From VXYL01 sp047518105 (GTDB lineage Bacteria > Pseudomonadota > Gammaproteobacteria > Pseudomonadales > Azotimanducaceae), in NCBI GenBank assembly GCA_047518105.1, contig JAKZRQ010000123.1:1-7086 (forward strand): a stretch of 7,086 nucleotides of DNA, read 5' to 3'. Position numbers and translations under genes: made by a program. Below are positions 5,613 to 7,086 of the stretch, in pieces. Each line of letters opens with the position of its first letter. Positions within the stretch are counted from its first letter, which is position 1. Below the pieces are notes generated by a model that did not search any database, was not told the DNA's origin, and was given only the letters and a program-made list of their open reading frames with translations.

Positions 5613-6517
5613 GGTTGCCGTCCCGTTGGTGGCTATTGGTCACCTCGGCTAGTGTGCTTAGTGCGCTTGGCGCGGTCACCTGGCTACTTTGGCCTCCTGC
5701 TGCGACACCCGAGGCGGAGACGACCGTTGCCGCGTTGGCGTCGCCGCCCACGGCTCCCCAGCCCGCAGCGCATGCGCCGCCGGTCGAGAACTCCGACGCT
5801 GATAGCGACCGCGAATCGGACCTCGACTGGCGGGATCCGGCGACGTATGAGCGCGTTGTCGAGGCCGTTCGATCGCATTGCCCCTGGCCCCCGCACCCCG
5901 CGTCGTGGCACGCGCTCGACCCACCGTGCGAAGCCGTGCTCAACCGGTTCTACCTGACCGACGACTGGCGCAGCATCCTCGACGATCCATTGGGAACCCG
6001 GAGGGCCGTAGCCCTCGCTCTCGACAACCCGGAATGCCGCCCATTCGAGACGGACCCAACGAAGACGTCTTTCCGGCAGTGGCCGCGCTGGCGCGGCGAA
6101 TCGCGCCCCGAGCTTCGGGAGGCCTGCGCCGCCGACGCCATGGTTCGCCTCGCCGAGCTGCAGCTCAGGTGCGTCGAGCCTCGGTACTCCGACTGGGACA
6201 AGCTCTACCACCAGTCGACCCGTCAGGTCGATGACCACGCACAGGAGGCGTCGTACGACCAGAAGACATACTACGACTTGGTCGCCTCCCTTGACTACAG
6301 CCGTGCGCATGTCTACTGGACGAATCACACGTGCCGGTCCGTGCCGGACGCCGCGTTCGACTGGCTCGACGGGTTTCCTCATCCGCCCGGCGACCCAGTG
6401 GCCTACCGACGCCAGAACAACCTTCTCATACCCGTCACCCAGGCGCTCCACCTCTACGACGCCGCCCGTCGGCTGGGCGTTCAGGTCCCGGAACGGACCC
6501 TCCCCGGCGACCCGTGA
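5600..6517 (+). CDS. Membrane-anchored protein with a six-cysteine extracytoplasmic domain, unknown function
   Basis: This 305-residue protein has a short basic N-terminus (MPRLRLPSRWW), one hydrophobic segment (about residues 11-31), an Ala/Pro-rich linker (32-62), an acidic stretch (65-77) and then a soluble, Trp/Tyr-rich domain. The soluble part holds exactly six cysteines (94, 110, 146, 176, 191, 245), consistent with three disulfides outside the cytoplasm. No known family was recognised. The ATG lies inside the end of the metallopeptidase gene (13-bp overlap) with no obvious ribosome binding site, so translation probably depends on coupling. This makes a functional pairing with the peptidase plausible, for example as partner, anchor or inhibitor, but that is inference. 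The gene ends in TGA; a glycosidase fragment follows in the same frame. Confidence 0.72.
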   Translation: MPRLRLPSRWWLLVTSASVLSALGAVTWLLWPPAATPEAETTVAALASPPTAPQPAAHAPPVENSDADSDRESDLDWRDPATYERVVEAVRSHCPWPPHPASWHALDPPCEAVLNRFYLTDDWRSILDDPLGTRRAVALALDNPECRPFETDPTKTSFRQWPRWRGESRPELREACAADAMVRLAELQLRCVEPRYSDWDKLYHQSTRQVDDHAQEASYDQKTYYDLVASLDYSRAHVYWTNHTCRSVPDAAFDWLDGFPHPPGDPVAYRRQNNLLIPVTQALHLYDAARRLGVQVPERTLPGDP

Positions 6518-6553
6518 CATTCTCCAAGAGAACGCGGTTGGTCGTCGAGCAGC

Positions 6554-6775
6554 GCCGGATGCGCCGCCCTGCGCGAGCTGGAAATGAAAATCGTCCGGTA
6601 TCCGGGTGGCAACTTCACCTCCGGCTACCACTGTCGGGACGGCGTTGGCCCGAAGGACGCGAGACCGACTGTCCGGGAACTCGCGTGGCAATCCATCGAA
6701 CCCAACACCTTCGGCACCGACGAGTTCGACCGACCGGACGAGGACACACAGAATTTACCACCTACACGGCTGTAG
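6554..6775 (+). pseudogene. Internal fragment of a GH51 alpha-L-arabinofuranosidase
   Basis: Translation of this frame gives ALRELEMKIVRYPGGNF, then SGYHCRDGVGPKDARP and LAWQSIEPNTFGTDEF. This follows the conserved block of GH51 arabinofuranosidases (RYPGGNFVSGY..DG.GP...RP, then LAW.S.E.N.FGTDEF), normally near the middle of an enzyme of about 500 residues. Only about 60 residues are present. Similarity stops after the FGTDEF block, then the frame ends at a TAG, and the catalytic acid/base and nucleophile regions are absent. An in-frame ATG at 6584 exists, but the homology begins before it, so it is not a genuine start. It is a relic of a hemicellulose-degrading gene, truncated at both ends by rearrangement. 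Family-typical Trp is Cys in YHCRDG. The frame is shared with the preceding gene across its TGA. Confidence 0.75.
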
Positions 6776-6943
6776 GGCATTACCCCACGCGTGGGAGACG
6801 AGATGTGTGTGTCCGTAACCCCGCGCGTAACCCCGCGTAACCCCAAGCCGTCCGTACCCCGAGCCGGTAACCCCGAGCCGGTCCTGGCGCGCCGATGGCA
6901 GGCGCGGAACCTTGAGTCGGTTACCCTTTCCCGAAATGGTCGC
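6776..6943. other. Non-coding stretch before the second 98-bp repeat
   Basis: No credible gene was seen. The stretch contains a perfect 12-bp palindrome CCCACGCGTGGG (6784-6795), a short GT run and the GTAACCCC array described separately. Nothing resembles a terminator with a T tract. Confidence 0.5.
6815..6880 (+). repeat. Degenerate short array of GTAACCCC units
   Basis: GTAACCCC or its one-base-shorter form occurs at 6815, 6827, 6837, 6854 (GTACCCC) and 6867, at spacings of 10 to 17 bp. The last two units extend to GTA(A)CCCCGAGCCG. The irregular period suggests replication slippage or a decayed tandem repeat; no function is evident. Confidence 0.7.
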
Positions 6944-7041
6944 ACACTAGAATCCTTGAGCATGCCGAATGTTGACACTTGGGTTGCATACGAACACCGG
7001 TGGGCAGCGCTCTTGCACGGCTCGCGCAGCGAGACGCACTA
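6944..7041 (+). repeat. 98-bp direct repeat, copy 2 (contains a closed 26-codon frame)
   Basis: It is colinear with copy 1 at 2592-2689 over 98 bp (87 identities, no gaps). The frame from ATG 6962 is closed here by TAG at 7040-7042, giving a 26-residue peptide (MPNVDTWVAYEHRWAALL, then HGSRSETH). The frame is also open upstream of the ATG, and LESLS precedes Met in both copies. There is no MITE-like element beside this copy. No ribosome binding site is seen, so expression of the peptide is unproven. Confidence 0.75.
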
Positions 7042-7086
7042 GCACTAGCGGCCCCGCCCGCAACAGCCTCCCGCTCGCGCTGGGGC

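Noticed and set aside
5684..6691. Minus-strand open frame of 335 codons opposite the membrane-anchored protein
   Set aside because: The plus-strand gene has a coherent membrane segment, linker and cysteine pattern. The minus frame is Arg/Val/Gly-rich and continues across the GH51 fragment, as a shadow frame would.

Overview
The window is high-GC DNA with dense bacterial coding on both strands. Its genes are an NAD-type GAPDH, an F420-type luciferase-like oxidoreductase and a secreted LpqC/PHB-depolymerase-type esterase. Codon use and the secreted, disulfide-rich proteins fit a high-GC Gram-negative bacterium, perhaps an environmental proteobacterium. No marker gene fixes the taxon, so this is an inference. 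No rRNA, tRNA, CRISPR array, integrase or transposase gene was found.

Layout. Bases 1-80 hold the first codons of a minus-strand gene that leaves the window. Bases 266-2225 carry a compact minus-strand pair: a luciferase-like oxidoreductase, then, 28 bp on, a secreted alpha/beta-hydrolase esterase. Bases 2318-2596 are a non-coding, hairpin-rich, MITE-like element with 33-bp terminal inverted repeats. It abuts one copy of a 98-bp repeat (2592-2689). Bases 2697-4765 are a translationally coupled minus-strand pair: a GAPDH-like protein that has lost the catalytic cysteine and several cofactor and substrate residues (gapX below), then a fully canonical GAPDH. A 70-bp array of five 14-bp repeats (4884-4953) lies in the divergent region upstream of gapX. 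On the plus strand follow a small HExxH putative zinc metallopeptidase and a membrane-anchored six-cysteine protein, overlapping by 13 bp. The right end holds an orphan internal fragment of a GH51 alpha-L-arabinofuranosidase, a degenerate GTAACCCC array and a second copy of the 98-bp repeat (6944-7041).

How it fits together. The dead/active GAPDH pair is the most striking object: the exact 4-bp stop/start overlap suggests that the pseudoenzyme and the active enzyme are made in fixed ratio and may form mixed oligomers. The metallopeptidase and anchored-protein pair has no recognised family and could be a protease with its partner or inhibitor. The 98-bp repeats flank the whole gap/peptidase block and differ from each other in a codon-aware manner. 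Together with the MITE-like element and the glycosidase relic, this marks the right half of the window as rearranged accessory DNA.
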